NCBI GenBank assembly: GCA_024699855.1
Contig: JAMPIQ010000001.1
Span: forward strand, 14,074,001-14,138,000
Direction: 5' to 3'
DNA: 64,000 nucleotides
Source of the DNA: Aphelenchoides besseyi
Taxonomy: Eukaryota > Nematoda > Chromadorea > Rhabditida > Aphelenchoididae
Below are positions 25,008 to 37,475 of the stretch, one piece after another; position 1 is the stretch's first letter; each line of letters starts with the position of its first letter. The notes below the pieces were generated by a model. That model saw only the letters and a program-made list of their open reading frames with translations. It was not told the DNA's origin and searched no databases. The position numbers and the translations under genes are program-made.

Positions 25008-25226
25008 TTACACTGAAACCAAAACTCTCAGAACAATTTCAACACTTCGACCCGTTTTTTCAACCAAGTCAACGTGTTAAAATGAAAACCCAAAAGCAGC
25101 TAGTAACTGAGGACTCGTCGCTTCTGGTCGAAAATCGATACGATGAGATTTGTTGATACAATTTGGACGCTGTGACAATTAGCGCGTTATCCGTTTGTTT
25201 CCTGCAATTTTACTGTCAAACCGAAG
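25008..25226. promoter_or_regulatory. 219-bp bidirectional promoter region
   Basis: This short interval separates the start codons of the RS/BTZ-like gene (minus) and PIN1 (plus), so both must be initiated from, or just outside, it. No TATA-like or other clear site stands out. A possible acceptor-like TTTCCTGCAATTTTACTG lies 5' of the PIN1 ATG. Confidence 0.5.
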
Positions 25227-26023
25227 ATGTCGGACGGCGAACCAGAAGCTAAGAAGGCGCACAAGGATGAGTCCGAGGAGGAGAAGCCGCTTCCAACAGG
25301 TGAGCGTTCTTTTTTTGGCAACAGGTCGAGTTTGAGCGAAACAAGAGCTTTGCGATTGATTTGTTCAAAATCTTTCGATTTGCTTCCGAGCCTTCGAACA
25401 CAGTGATTGAACTGATTAAGAGCTTTTAATTTGCAGGTTGGGAGAAACGAATGTCTCGTTCGAATGGTAAGCTCGAAAGCTTCTTTCACTGCTCAATTTG
25501 TTGTTTAGACAAGGTCTACTTCTTGAACGTCTACACCGGTCGTTCGCAATGGGATCGTCCAACGGCTCCGGCGGAAGAGGACAAAAAGTTGCCGAAATCG
25601 GTTCAATGTCTGCATATTCTTGTGAAGCACGAAAAATCTCGTCGTCCGAGCTCATGGCGTACGGAAAACATTACGAGAAGCAAAGAAGATGCTCGTAAGA
25701 TCTTGAAAGGTCGGTTGAATTCTGATCGTTTATTAGTTTTACTGTTCAGGTTATCACAAAGAACTGTTGGAATTGGAGCAGAAGGATCGTAAGAAGCGAT
25801 TCAAAGAAATCGCATCCGAGTTTTCGGATTGTTCGTCCGCCAAACGAGGTGGCGACCTGGGAAGCTTCAAGTGAGTTTCGAGTTCGTGTCCTTGACTTTA
25901 TTTTTCAGGCCCGGACAAATGCAAAAGCCGTTCGAAGACGCGTCGTTCAAATTGGCAATCGACGAAATGAGCGACATCGTGGACACCGATTCGGGACTTC
26001 ACATCATCTATCGCATTGCCTAA
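25227..26023 (+). CDS. pinn-1: PIN1-type peptidyl-prolyl cis/trans isomerase
   Basis: It isomerises phospho-Ser/Thr-Pro bonds, mainly in the nucleus. Five exons (25227-25299, 25437-25466, 25509-25709, 25750-25870, 25909-26023) encode 179 residues; human PIN1 has 163. A roughly 24-residue acidic/basic N-terminal extension precedes a WW domain ([26 protein letters not shown]) and a parvulin domain. Catalytic and binding features are visible: His in CLHILVKH, the phosphate-binding basic cluster [10 protein letters not shown], Cys in [13 protein letters not shown], and the final His in [10 protein letters not shown]. The alpha1 region ([20 protein letters not shown]) is slightly longer and more charged than in vertebrates. 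TAA is at 26021-26023. Confidence 0.95.
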
Positions 26024-29000
26024 TTGCTCTTCATTAAAATATTTGTTTGTCTGTAACGATTTTTTCTTAACGTAGTTTACAACCATTTGATTTGGCCATA
26101 AAATTGTTCTCATGAGCTTGTCCAGTTGACTGTCCGCTTTAGCGGTCGTTGGTCGGCTTTGAAGAGATCTATGGTGTGTTTGTGATCAGAAAACAGTTTA
26201 GTGGTCTCAACAAGTTACTCAAATTACACCACCCACTGCGATCTTATGCATTTGCGATTAGAAAAACTTCCGCCTTCGACCTCTTTCCATCTTGTTGTTC
26301 TTTTTTGAGCATCAGAAATAGCGCGAATATGAGACCTCACTTCCCGAATCGAATTCAAACTATTAAGAGGATCTTAATACCGACATTTGGCAATAATGTT
26401 ATCTGTTTCTTTGTTGGCACGGTACAAAGAACGTCGACAGCCTTCAACAAGAACAAAGAAAAAGGTGTTCAGCAGTTTTTTATTCCACATTCGATGACGA
26501 CTACCGAATCGCCAACTTTTGTTTGTTAACTCGATTTGTCATCAACGTGCGTTTTTCTCGAAGTTTCAAAAACGACAAGTGACTTTAACGACATTCGAGG
26601 ACTTGCGATTGTATTCAACGGGCAGTCGAAAATAGTTTTCCGTCGAGAGAGTACAAAACGAACATTGAAGTCGTGATTCGAAGTCGGTTGTAAATGCCAA
26701 CGTTTGAAATAAAACAAACGAACTTGAAAGCGTTTTTTTCGTATTAAATTTGCACGCTTGAAATGTTGCTCTTGAAAGAAGATGGTTAGCGAATTTTGTT
26801 GAGCGAAAACCGTTCAGGCGACTTTGATTGCCTGGTCCATTTCGTCGACTTTCAATGTTCACTTTTTGTATTCGTCTTCTCTCTAGATTAGGATCAATGA
26901 TCGTTTGTTGGGAACCTTCCGCTCGTAATCATTGGACTCTTTAGTTGGAACAATAAGTCCAGTCATCAGTCTCTTAAGCTGAGAGTTTTGATTGACAATG
27001 AGAAGGTGTTTGGTGTGTGAGGTCTCGAGATGTTGTGTGTTGTTCTGTTCGATTAGAATTCTGTACGAGAAGATGGAGAGTGACGTTACAGTTCTGAGAA
27101 GCTTGTGAAGATTCGCGAAGTGTAAATATTTTACGTTTTTTGTTGAATTCAAAACAAACATCGATGAAGCGACGAAAATGATTCTGCCGTTCCGCAAATG
27201 ACAAATTTGTTCGCTAACACGAACTCTTAGGACAACGATCAACGACGTTCGACGAAACGACGGAAACGCTCTTCGCTTGCGGCTATTTCGGTTCTACATT
27301 CGTGGAACAACCGTAGAAGTTGGTGTGCAAACAAATCGGAAAAGATTTTGTTGTTGTTCCGGTGGTTTACGCAAATTGAGACTTTGGCACGTGTTTTGTT
27401 TTTGCTTCGTTCCTCGAGGCATCAATTTTGGAACGGAGGCGTGATGCAGACCCTTGCAAAGCTGCAGTGCCATTTGGTGCTCAGCAAACGGATGTCGAAC
27501 TTCGTTCGCTGAGAAGGGCATAATTACCTGCTCTCAACATTTGGGCTTCTGAACGGAAACTCGATGCCACTTGAATTCGCGATGAACGTGAAGGTGGGAA
27601 AGTGCGAAAGGCTCCGATTTCATTGTATCAGTTATTGAACTCCCGAATGGTTCGATTGGTTGCAGGTCGTGAGAACATTCTCGACCTTCGAACTTGGGTG
27701 GTCGTTTGCCGTTGAACATTAAAGGATCAAATCGGTCCAAACTAGGCGGTTCGCACGATCGTTTGAACTCTCGTTCTACGGTAGAGATTGTGTTTTGTTC
27801 GAAATTGAAAGATCGATCATTCAATTTTCGACGGAGATTAATACAAATCTCGTTTCGAATAAGCGGCCCACGTGTGCTCTTCAATCGAACAGATTCCCGA
27901 CGTTCATGAACAACATTCTTGTTCGATAATCTCGCCGTTTTGATCTTCCCATCTAATGGCTTCGATGTTTTTGAAAGTTGGAGAAGAAGCTTCGAAGATT
28001 TCTGTTCTTATTTATTGCGCATTCAACCAAACTGTTGCCAAATTAATTTCTGTTTTGCTCGTTGGCTTCTCGAATTTGTTGTTGGCGATTGTGTCCTTCC
28101 TTCGCACCCACTTCGTTTTTTAACTTTCTCTTCGGTCCTCGACGAACCAGTTAATCAATTTGCTAATTCGAAAGACAGTGTGCGCGAACTACCAATTCCC
28201 AAGTTTTGTCGCCAACTCGTATTCTTGGCCGGAATTAATCGACGGTATTTGGTGAGAATATGAGTCTCCTATTGCATTTGAAGTGTCGAGGAAATTTGTT
28301 CCTCATCGTCATCCGATGCACTCAGAAGTCATCTATAGCCTTCAACTTTTTCGTACTCGTTTTTTGCTTATGGTCAAAGTCGTTTCGTTGTGTGCCGGAA
28401 CAAAATTCGATACCCGCGTGAAAATTAACAACCACGAGAATGTTTGATTCGAAATTTTCATCAGGTCGAATGGACCTTAGACTGGTTGAATCCCCTCACC
28501 GTCGAATCGATGTTACTGTTAGCATCGTTTCATAAGGTAGAGTTGCCAACTAATGTTCGAATAATCCAACAAGTTCTTCTCTTCGTTCTGCTTTTCAACG
28601 ACCACCACGAACGTCAAGTTGTTCGCCGAAGGGTATGAACGGCTCAACAGTCCTTTCAACAAAAACCGAATTGACATCAACGAGCCCGAACATCTTCGCT
28701 GTTGCTCTTCCTCAGACCGTTTTTGATGTTTACGCGTTTAATTTCCGCTTGTCGTTCAGATTTTCACTTTACGTTTTTTCTTCGCTCAAAACAAAAACTT
28801 TTGCTCTTCGTTCTCAAAACGGTCGTAATTCCATTTGACCACTTTCGCTCTCGCTTGGACTCTTCAGAATCGCCGAATGTCCGGTGTGGTTCCGACTGTT
28901 TTGATTAAAGGATAGAAAGTTCGAACCAACTATTTTGTCTACAAACTCGAAGGTGTTTGGACTTTTGATTTGGAAAGTTTTTGTGCCAACATTTTGCTTT

Positions 29001-32000
29001 CCAAGTTCTACTCAATCTCCCGCATTCAAGTGTGTCATATGCAAATTCAAATGGCGTGTGAGAATCTGTGCAAATCTTAGCGTATGTACACGATTGTCGT
29101 GTGTGGTCTCATTAGGACCTCCTTCGAAACTATCACACGGACGACTTGAGAGCGACGGGTACATTTATCTTTTGTGTGAGCCGAGTGGTAGGTTTGAGAT
29201 TTACGTGTGATGTAATGACCGAGAAGGTTGTGAGATGGGACGATTATGCGGAATTTAATAACAAGAGGAAGTCAAATTCCCCACCTAATGACTACACAAT
29301 CATTAGACTGACCGATTAGTCGTGAAGGTTAAGCTGTCGAATGGCCGATTTAACTTTTAAAACTACGAAAACGAGGAAGATTGCTGGTTGTTTTACGAAT
29401 GTTTTCTAATCGCTTTTCTCAAAAGTTCAGTTCACAGTGCGGTAAACAACGTGCACTCGATTTGTTTTTGCATACCCGCCACGACATTAAGGCGGCAATT
29501 ATCGGTATTTGGAAATGTCGATTGGTCTCCTGAGTGTTTCAAATTCTCCAGACGATCGTCGCAAATAACAACACGCCGCGGTTTCGTATTTCAATGATTT
29601 GAACAACAAGAAAAATGGTGACGTGCAAACGAGAGGTATCGAATTTTCGCTTTTGCTAAACGATATGGAACATATTTTTGAAGAGCGGCGATCTTTCGAA
29701 GATCGAAAATCGATTGGGCCGAAGTTGGGTGGTACATTCGTAATGGGACTTCGAACGAACGTATTCCTGGCATCATTATTTTTGGTCCTTCCAAGAATCG
29801 TGAGCGTTTAATGATCGTGACTAAACTGTTTCTTGCCTCCGGTACTTCGAGCTCAATGTCCAATGTACGTGCGAACGTCGTTCGGATTTGTGCGGAATAC
29901 CAAATTTGGCTTATTGCTTGCAGCGTTCCGTTGATTTTGTATTCCTATAACTCAAATGGCGACTGTTAGTGAATGGAATACCAATTGCCGTTCTTACATT
30001 CGAGCGTATTTTGGTCTCAAAGTTGTTTTTGGGACCTCAAACCGGAAATTGAATGTTAGATTTTGCGGATAAAGCGTTTTCCGTCGACTTATGATTCCCA
30101 CGAGTTTCTTTTCCGCGAACAGAAATCAACGATTATCTTCGCGACTATCAGGTTGGATGACCGGAAGCTACAGAACATGAGATTAATTTCGAAAACTTCG
30201 ATTTTAAGCCCCGAGTCTGTCTTCTGTGAAGTTAATCTTAAGTACGATCGTGAGTTATTATAAGCAACAAAAAACATCGATGACCAAAATGACGAGCGAA
30301 AGTGAAGCGATTGAATTCCATTTTCTCACCATCTTCTCTCATCCACCGAGTTGTTCAGGAGTTCGCAAGGAAAACGGTTCTGTAGCTCATTTTGTTTGCC
30401 CGACGCTCGATTTGACTTCAACGCCCACAACTGAGCAGTTGGAACGTCTCGGCGGAGAAGTCGCGACCAAAAAGACAATCGACAAGTCTGTCCACTTAAT
30501 TTTTTGTTTGCTAGATTCCAAAATTAAAATTTACGTCATTCACGAAGTCAAAAGGTTCAATTTCTGCAGTCTGATTTCTTCAGATTTTCGCATCTTCTAA
30601 TGACTGCGCTATTTTCTCGATTGGTCATTGAGCTCTCGGATGTTTTGACGCAAAGTCAATGAGTAGGCTGATAACCACGGCAGGTCGGTTTGTGGTTCAA
30701 AGGCCTTTTGATGAGAATCTCAACGTTATGAATCGGAGAATTTTAAATTGCAAAAACAAAACCATTGAATCTTTTCGACGTGGAACTTCCGTTTCCTCCG
30801 AAATGACACCTTGAAAGAATGGAATTCCTGATTCAGTAGAGTTTTCCTGCACTAAGATTGTAGTGAGCGTCCTTGGCCATCATGAACGATCTGCTTGAAT
30901 GAACAGTTTGAAGTGAACGTTCTTTGGACTTTTTGGAAACCTTTTGTTTTACGTGTGTGCTAACAAAAGAAATGGATTTTCAGCAGAAGTTTAACTTATG
31001 ATCAACAATTGCACCAAGTGGTCCTTGTCGAATATCCTGATTTAAAAGCGTACATTTCTACTTAGAATACAATAGGAAAGTTCATCTTCGTGTACGATTC
31101 CTGATCTCTGACTTTGTTTCTCGAGTACAATGTTCAGATATAGCGCGACTTTGGATTATACCAAGCGGAAGACGCATTTGTAACTTTTCCAGTTCTCTTC
31201 ACCTGTTGAAGCAACGTGCGCCAATTTCCGCTTCTATTGTGTGGGCAGTATAACGGAAATACACGTGAGAACGTGAAGATTCATTCCGAATTCAGAAGAT
31301 AAAACGCATAATTCTCGATTTTGCTAAACTTGGTCCCAAACTTTTTTCCTACTCCGTGAACTTTAGGGTTGCAACATTCCGATGTTCATTAGTTATTCAG
31401 AAAATTTACATTCTTAAAACGAAAATGAGCTTTCGACTTTAACCGTTTTCTGTGTTTCGTGAATTCGAAATGAACTCCAAGTTACCATTGGAAGTCCTGT
31501 AGTCGCTTATGTCGCCCATTTCCGGATAACGCAAACGTGCTCCCCATTAATCGAGTTAGCACAGTGCTTATAACAAAAGGTATTTTTGGTCGAAACTTCT
31601 TTTCGAGAGCTTTTCGTTTCAACAATTTCCGTTCAACAAACTAAACGAACAAAAGCGTACGACCAATTACGTTGCTTACTCCTTTCTCACACTCCTTCTC
31701 GCATCTTCAACCGTCGCCCACTAGGTTGACGATGTTGAAGGTAGTTGTGACCGTTTTCGCTGCTTTTAAGTTCTATTTTGGCGCAGATTTGTTACTCTAT
31801 TAGCCGACTGTTCTTCTTTTCGATTCCTCGCATTTCAAACTCAATGACCACGCCCACTTGGTTAGCGAGAATTTTGGCACAAAGCGAAGAATTTCGTTTT
31901 GGTTTGCTCTCAGAGTTCATTCGAAAGTGTGATAATGAAAAGTGAAAGACTAAGTGGGTGTTGAGGGTCCGAACTTGGGACACAAACATTTTAATTTCCC

Positions 32001-32723
32001 TCTGGTCGATATCGAAGTCACAATGAACTTTGCCATTTTTCGTCTCGTACCATCTTCGCTTTCGATTGTTCACCCTGAGGTTATTTACAGAACCGAAACA
32101 CACTCGAGTTTTCGGTTTGACGTCGTACGTTCCGCAATTAGTCGACGAATCCGCACGTTCCGAATATGCGGATGCTCGTTCGAAGTCCCAGACTTTGTAG
32201 TTTGATACGTGAGTTTCCATACGTGTATCATTTCGACACTCACTGTCCTTTTCAACTGATTTCTGTTCGTGATTTCCGTTCATCGACTCAAATGTCACGA
32301 CCCATCTATTTGCGTTCGCTTGTGCCCAGCGGCTCCTCGATTCGGATAATTCAATCATTTGCTTTCATTCTAAAATTTGTCTCGGTTGTCAAAACATATT
32401 TACAATTTTAATTAACACTCACCATTTCTTTTTCGCTTCGTTGAATTTGGATCAGGCGAATGGAAGTCGGGAATTTTGACCCAACACCCTCGACCATCAA
32501 AAGAATTTCTGACACTCCACGCCCTTCGACGGACTGTCAACGGGGAAACATCTCGTTGTTGTTGTTTTTTTCTTCCGGGGTCACATCGCTGAATGTTGTC
32601 GTCTTCCGGGTGTTTTGTTTCCGCAATTCGGCGATTATTGATCTTACGACTTTGATCGCTTATTGTTTTCGCGTATGTTCTTATATAAACCTCTCAGTTG
32701 TTTCTCATTTCTTTAGGCCTCCA
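26024..32723. other. 6.7-kb stretch without a supportable gene
   Basis: The longest frames (for example 31792-32358 minus and 27919-28263 plus) have no domain, no splice consistency and shadow frames of similar size. No tRNA-like cloverleaf, inverted-repeat element or transposase remnant was recognised. The right end is presumably the GPCR promoter: a TTCTTTAG acceptor-like site lies about 10 bp before its ATG. Confidence 0.4.
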
Positions 32724-35700
32724 ATGAATACTGCTGGCAGTTCGAGTGGAATCGAAGTTGTCGATTCGGCAGCAGAACCATTCGAGTTGAGTCAAGATGG
32801 CTCTTCGCTGGCAATCCCCGAACGTCTGCTATCTGACTACCTGGAAATGTTGCTATTAGCCGCTATGATTATCGTTGGAGCACCGCTGAACGCTATGACT
32901 CTAATGAGACTTGTTAACTCACTGCGCAAAAGTAAAGGCTCCGGAAAAACGAAGGTAAGTGATTGAACAAGTGGGTTGAATATCGTGAAACTTCTTTCGA
33001 AAATTCAATGTTGACCATCTTCTTAAAGTTTGCTGGTTTTTGGTGTTTCGATCCAAGTTCATAACGTCAATTTGTTCGCTGCAAGATTAGCTGAAAGTCC
33101 TTAAACTCAAAGAACCGTTAATCTTCGTATCGTTTTCTTAATCCGACCGTTAAACTTTAATTACCGTCTAGCGATATTTCCATTCGAGGGTTTCGAATTT
33201 CGTTTTTTCGCAACAAAACGTTCACAAATTGACATACGAATCGTTTTTGGCCTCAGACTGTTTACACAAACTGAAGCTGCGACAGTCGATTTTGAAATAA
33301 CCGTTGAAGTCATCTGACCTCTTGTGCTCGAAGATGTGAAGTGAACGGAAATCGTTCAACTACGTACTCAAAATGCACGATGTTGTGGTTTGGCGTTTCG
33401 TTAATTCTACCGCCTTCTTTATTGGATTAGATGACCGGAAGTCAACTTTGATTCGAGAGCTCTAGTCTCTAACTCGTCACTTCGATGCATCTCTACGCCC
33501 ATTAAGCTTATTATGAGCTCAAGCAGCGCCCGGTTTTGGCAGCGTAGACATTCGTTTATCGGAATTGGCGCCAAATTGATTACGAGAAACGAACGTTTAT
33601 TGACGTTTTCGAATGATGGTTTAACTGGGAGAGATTTTGTCAATTAGCTATTCAAACCCAAGTTTACGGATTGCTCGTTGAGAGACGAAAATCGACTAAA
33701 GTCCGAACATCACTCAAATTTGTTATACCCGAATTCGAAGAGCAGAAAATTCGAAGCGGATTAAAGTCGATAACCATCTTTCACGGTCTTCTTCTCGTCT
33801 GGAAAGATAAGGTTTTTAGCGGAATAATGTTCAAATTGTAATGAACGTGCTAGGAATAACCTCGAGGCGTCTAATTGGACAGATTAACACGTTGAATTAA
33901 TCAAAAAGATCAAAGTGCAAACGGAAGTTCAAGAAGCAAACGGTTAGAACACAACGATTTGTGATACGAAAACGCGAACAATGTGATGAAATAAGGTAAT
34001 CCGTAGATTATCTTCTATTTTTCAAAAACAACAGCTGTGACGCAATTACGAACTGAAAACAGGAAATGGTACTAATTCGATCGATTGCAGCAAGAAGCTA
34101 CACGGGTCAGTTTCATTTGGTTGAAAATTCACTTAACGGTAATCGATCTGATCGTCATTCTTCTCTATTGTCCAGCTCACATCGTAAGTTCGTCTTGCGT
34201 TCGTCGATTACGGCTATTTACTTGTAGGGTTGGCTAATTTCGTATACGTGGAAAGGAGGTAAGCTTATGGTTTTGTACCTAATTATATTGTGTTCTTACA
34301 GGAGAGTTTCTATGTGTTGCTGTTCAATATTCTTGGGACTTTTGTTTTCATCTAATGAGCTTCGGAGTTGTTGGAATTGCGGTCGATCGGGTACGAACTG
34401 TCTATCGACTCATGAACATATCAACAAATGCAATGGATTTACATGCCCCAAGAAAACAATTGAAGTTTGTTCGAGTAAGCGTTCGTTTCGAATACGATCA
34501 TCCGACGCGTTGTTTCAGCGTCTGATAGTCTTTTGTTATGTTGCGGCCGCTTTGTTCAGTGTTCCTCAATGGTTTGTGTGGACCACAATTGAGATGACCA
34601 CTTGGTCTCAATGTACGACGATTTGGCATCGACAACGAGCAATTCAGTATATGAATAACGAGGAAATTACGGTAAGTTTTCTTGCTGATAATTAGAAAAC
34701 ATGTTCGAATGGCTGGTAAGGTAAACTATTCGGCTTTTGAAGAATCTGAATCAAAACAAATTATCCGGCCATTGAGACACAAAAAGGATGTAACGCTTCT
34801 GAAACTACTCGATTGTTTATAGCACAAATGTTGAAGTTAATTGACGATAATTTTTTAGGAATCATTTCAAGGAGAACGTTTGTATTCAATTTTCCATCTG
34901 TTCACCGTATTTTGGGTTCCATTCATTGTGCTTTTTGCTGCTTATTTGTACATCGTTGTGTTCCTGTTTTGCTACTCGATTCGACCCACAATTACAGTCG
35001 ATGATCCAAGTGGTTTGTTGCGTGTGAACAACAACGACTCGGATTCAGCTGATGGCGAAAAGTGAGTTCGAGAATACGAAGTCGATGTTATCTTTCCATT
35101 CGTTTAGTATGCACTTGTGGCCGAACACTCGAACACCTCCACATCCGTGGAACGGTTCGATTCGATCCGGCAGTCAAACGATTCCTGCATGGCGTTTGGA
35201 AATGCGATCCAAGATGTTCAGAACGACCGTCTATGTTATTGCTGCCTATTTGATTTGTTGGGTATGTGAACATATTTTGAACGCGTCATTGATTGACTGC
35301 TTTTAGATGCCTTACAATGTACGGTAAATTCTCTAATTGATGCGCATGCGCGTCTAATTTTTAATCAGTCTGACAGACTGCGCGTTTATTTTTTATCATA
35401 CCAAAATTCTCAAAATTGTAATCGATGTTACAAAATGGGTCATGATTTGTCACTTGAGTTTATTTGTGATTGAAGAATTGAGATTAACGGCTTGAAAAAG
35501 AACACTGAAATTAAAAGTGACAAGTCTAAAGATCAATTTGAAACTTTAAAAGTATTTGGTTTAACCCATTGATGAAAGTGAGAATAAATGGGAATCTGCG
35601 ACTTGAATGAAAAAATGTTGAGGTCATGGTCGATGGTCGGCGGTTCGCGGACGTTTGGTCGGCGGTGCGTGAACCTGAACGACGTTGTGATTATGCACAA

Positions 35701-37096
35701 CTTTACACTTACGATTGACGTTTTGCGCTTTTTTGTGGCCAGTTTTTCACCAGAGGTGGCTTGCGGTAGCTCCGTCGGCGGCTGAAAGCACAGAAAAACA
35801 GTCACGCTAATTCTAAGTGTTGGTATTCGCTTACCTTTTGCGAAGTCCCGGATCGCTTTCTTGACAATCGTTGTGATCGATTTGAGTTGTTCGGCCGTGA
35901 GTGCGAGTCGGGCTTGTTCTGACAACAAAACATTCGGGGTGACGTTCCTAAATGCGTTGATAAGGTAAATGTGCTCGTAGTGTACTCACGGGTAGGTTTC
36001 TGAATGAGTCGTTGTGCGGTTGGAAACACTCACGAACTCGTTGAAACACTTGGATCGTGCTTCTCGCCGATACTCTTCGATTTTGCGTGGTGGAATTGAT
36101 TCGAGAAGCGTCTAAAACCCTTTGTGGAAAACGCAGACTAACGCGTCGGTTGTTTGTTCGAATTCAATTCGAGACATCTTTTTCAAAACCACCCTCACGG
36201 TCCAAATCTTGTGTTGAAATGTCGAGTCTTGGTTCCCATCAGTTATTAAAAGGCTGATGGGTTGAGCTCTTCCACCAACGACAAGGTGCTCGGTACTTGC
36301 ACGGTCTTGGGTATCAAAATAAACTTCATCGGGCACTTAGTCGCGTTGCCATTTCATCATGATAACTTTTGGCCATTTTTGAGTGCTAAAAATGAGCAAA
36401 TCACTGGTGGTCCACTAAACTTTAGAGCGAGAAATGGGTGGTAGGCGAGCACCCAAAATCAAAAGCCTACTGATTTTTGCTGGGAATTAAAATAAGGCCC
36501 AAAGCCAAGCCAAAAACAACGGCCAATGGCAAGCCCTAAACTATAGGGTCTATAGGTGGATTTCGCGCCAAAACAAGCTTCGCTTTTTCGCAAAAAGAGA
36601 TCTCAGTGTTAATCGCAAAAAGCTACAGTAATGTTTCTGGTAATTCTAAGTAATTTCTTGGCCACTTACTGAGAGTCGTAACACCCTACATCAAAACTGA
36701 TGTTCCACAATGTCGACCACAAGTACAAACCCACAAATCGAAGTTTCCAGACAATTTTAAATTAGGTTATTCGAACGAGTTTGTGTTCATCGGATTAACC
36801 GTTAAATTCTACGTTTATATTGTGCCGGATAACGTGATCAGTACAGTAGAACATTACAAATCTAGAATCAAGATCAAAAAAGTAAAAATTGCTATCGTAG
36901 TTGCAGATATCTCACATTACTTTTTGTCATTACAATTTTGTAACGTCAATTACAAATCTTTTTTTAGATTATGGCTATGGCTACCTTCTTCAGCTCAGAA
37001 CTTCAGACTTTTGTTTCCATGCATTTGGAGTTGTTGCGTGTATGTGTTCTCTTGAACACACTTCTCAATCCGTTCATTTACATGAATCGCGATTAA
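32724..37096 (+). CDS. class A (rhodopsin-type) neuropeptide-like GPCR
   Basis: Nine exons (32724-32954, 34091-34183, 34228-34258, 34302-34474, 34519-34671, 34859-35061, 35108-35261, 35307-35318, 36968-37096) join in frame to 392 residues. Visible landmarks are TM1 with GAPLNAMTL, TM2 HLTVIDLIVILLYCPAH, TM3 starting at the disulfide Cys of GEFLCVAVQ, DRV in place of DRY (GIAVDRVRTVYRL), the second Cys in WSQCTTIW, TM5 FHLFTVFWVPFIVLF, TM6 VYVIAAYLICWMPYN and TM7 NTLLNPFIYMNRD. The CW.PY and L(N)xxxNPxIY pattern recalls the GnRH/AKH/vasopressin receptor group, but the ligand is not assignable. The protein stops four residues after NPFIY, so there is almost no cytoplasmic tail. Exon 8 is only 12 nt and needs a GTACGG donor; the alternative GTAAAT donor shifts frame and loses NPFIY. 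The first intron is 1.1 kb and the last about 1.65 kb. Confidence 0.85.
35747..36177 (-). CDS. possible small gene nested antisense in the GPCR's last intron
   Basis: Unrecognised and uncertain. From the ATG at 36177 (MSRIEFEQTTDAL) a short putative intron leads to LESIPPRKIEEYRREARSKC. After an intron with GTGAGT and TTTAG ends, the segment NVLLSEQARLALTAEQLKS continues into ITTIVKKAIRDFAK. A further GTAAGC intron leads to a TGA at 35747. The helices look protein-like and the second and third introns keep frame. The first intron would be only 27-31 nt, shorter than any other here, so the start is doubtful. It lies wholly within the 35319-36967 intron of the receptor gene. Confidence 0.35.
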
Positions 37097-37475
37097 ATTG
37101 TCTCAAATTTCTCTAGAACAAGCTCCTAATCCTTACTTGTTGTCTTTCATTTAACCGTTTAACTTCCGATCATTTGTCTATTTTATGAAACAAGTCGTAC
37201 AACTGATCTTCATTATCTCTTCGCATCATCAACTTCAATTCACGTTGACGGTATTTTTGTTTGTTTTCAATCGGGTTTTTCAATGATTCAAAATAAAACG
37301 TATCAAATACTTGTAATCACCAAACAAAGCAGATTTTATTCAAATACAATGAGATCGAAAATAAGAGAAAATGGAGTTGGAGATCATGTTTACGGAAACT
37401 AAACAGCAAAAAACTTGTGATCAACGATGAAGGTCCAAGATGATAAATACTTTAGATGGCAATTTTTCATAGAAT

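Noticed and set aside
31792..32358. 188-codon minus-strand frame
   Set aside because: Composition is uneven, no domain or splice partners, and plus-strand frames overlap it.
35306..35323. GPCR exon 8 using the GTAAAT donor
   Set aside because: It shifts the last exon out of the NPFIY frame and ends early; the GTACGG donor keeps TM7, though alternative use remains possible.
36240..36600. Possible miniature inverted-repeat element in the GPCR intron
   Set aside because: Only short, imperfect inverted repeats were found; no terminal repeats or target duplication.
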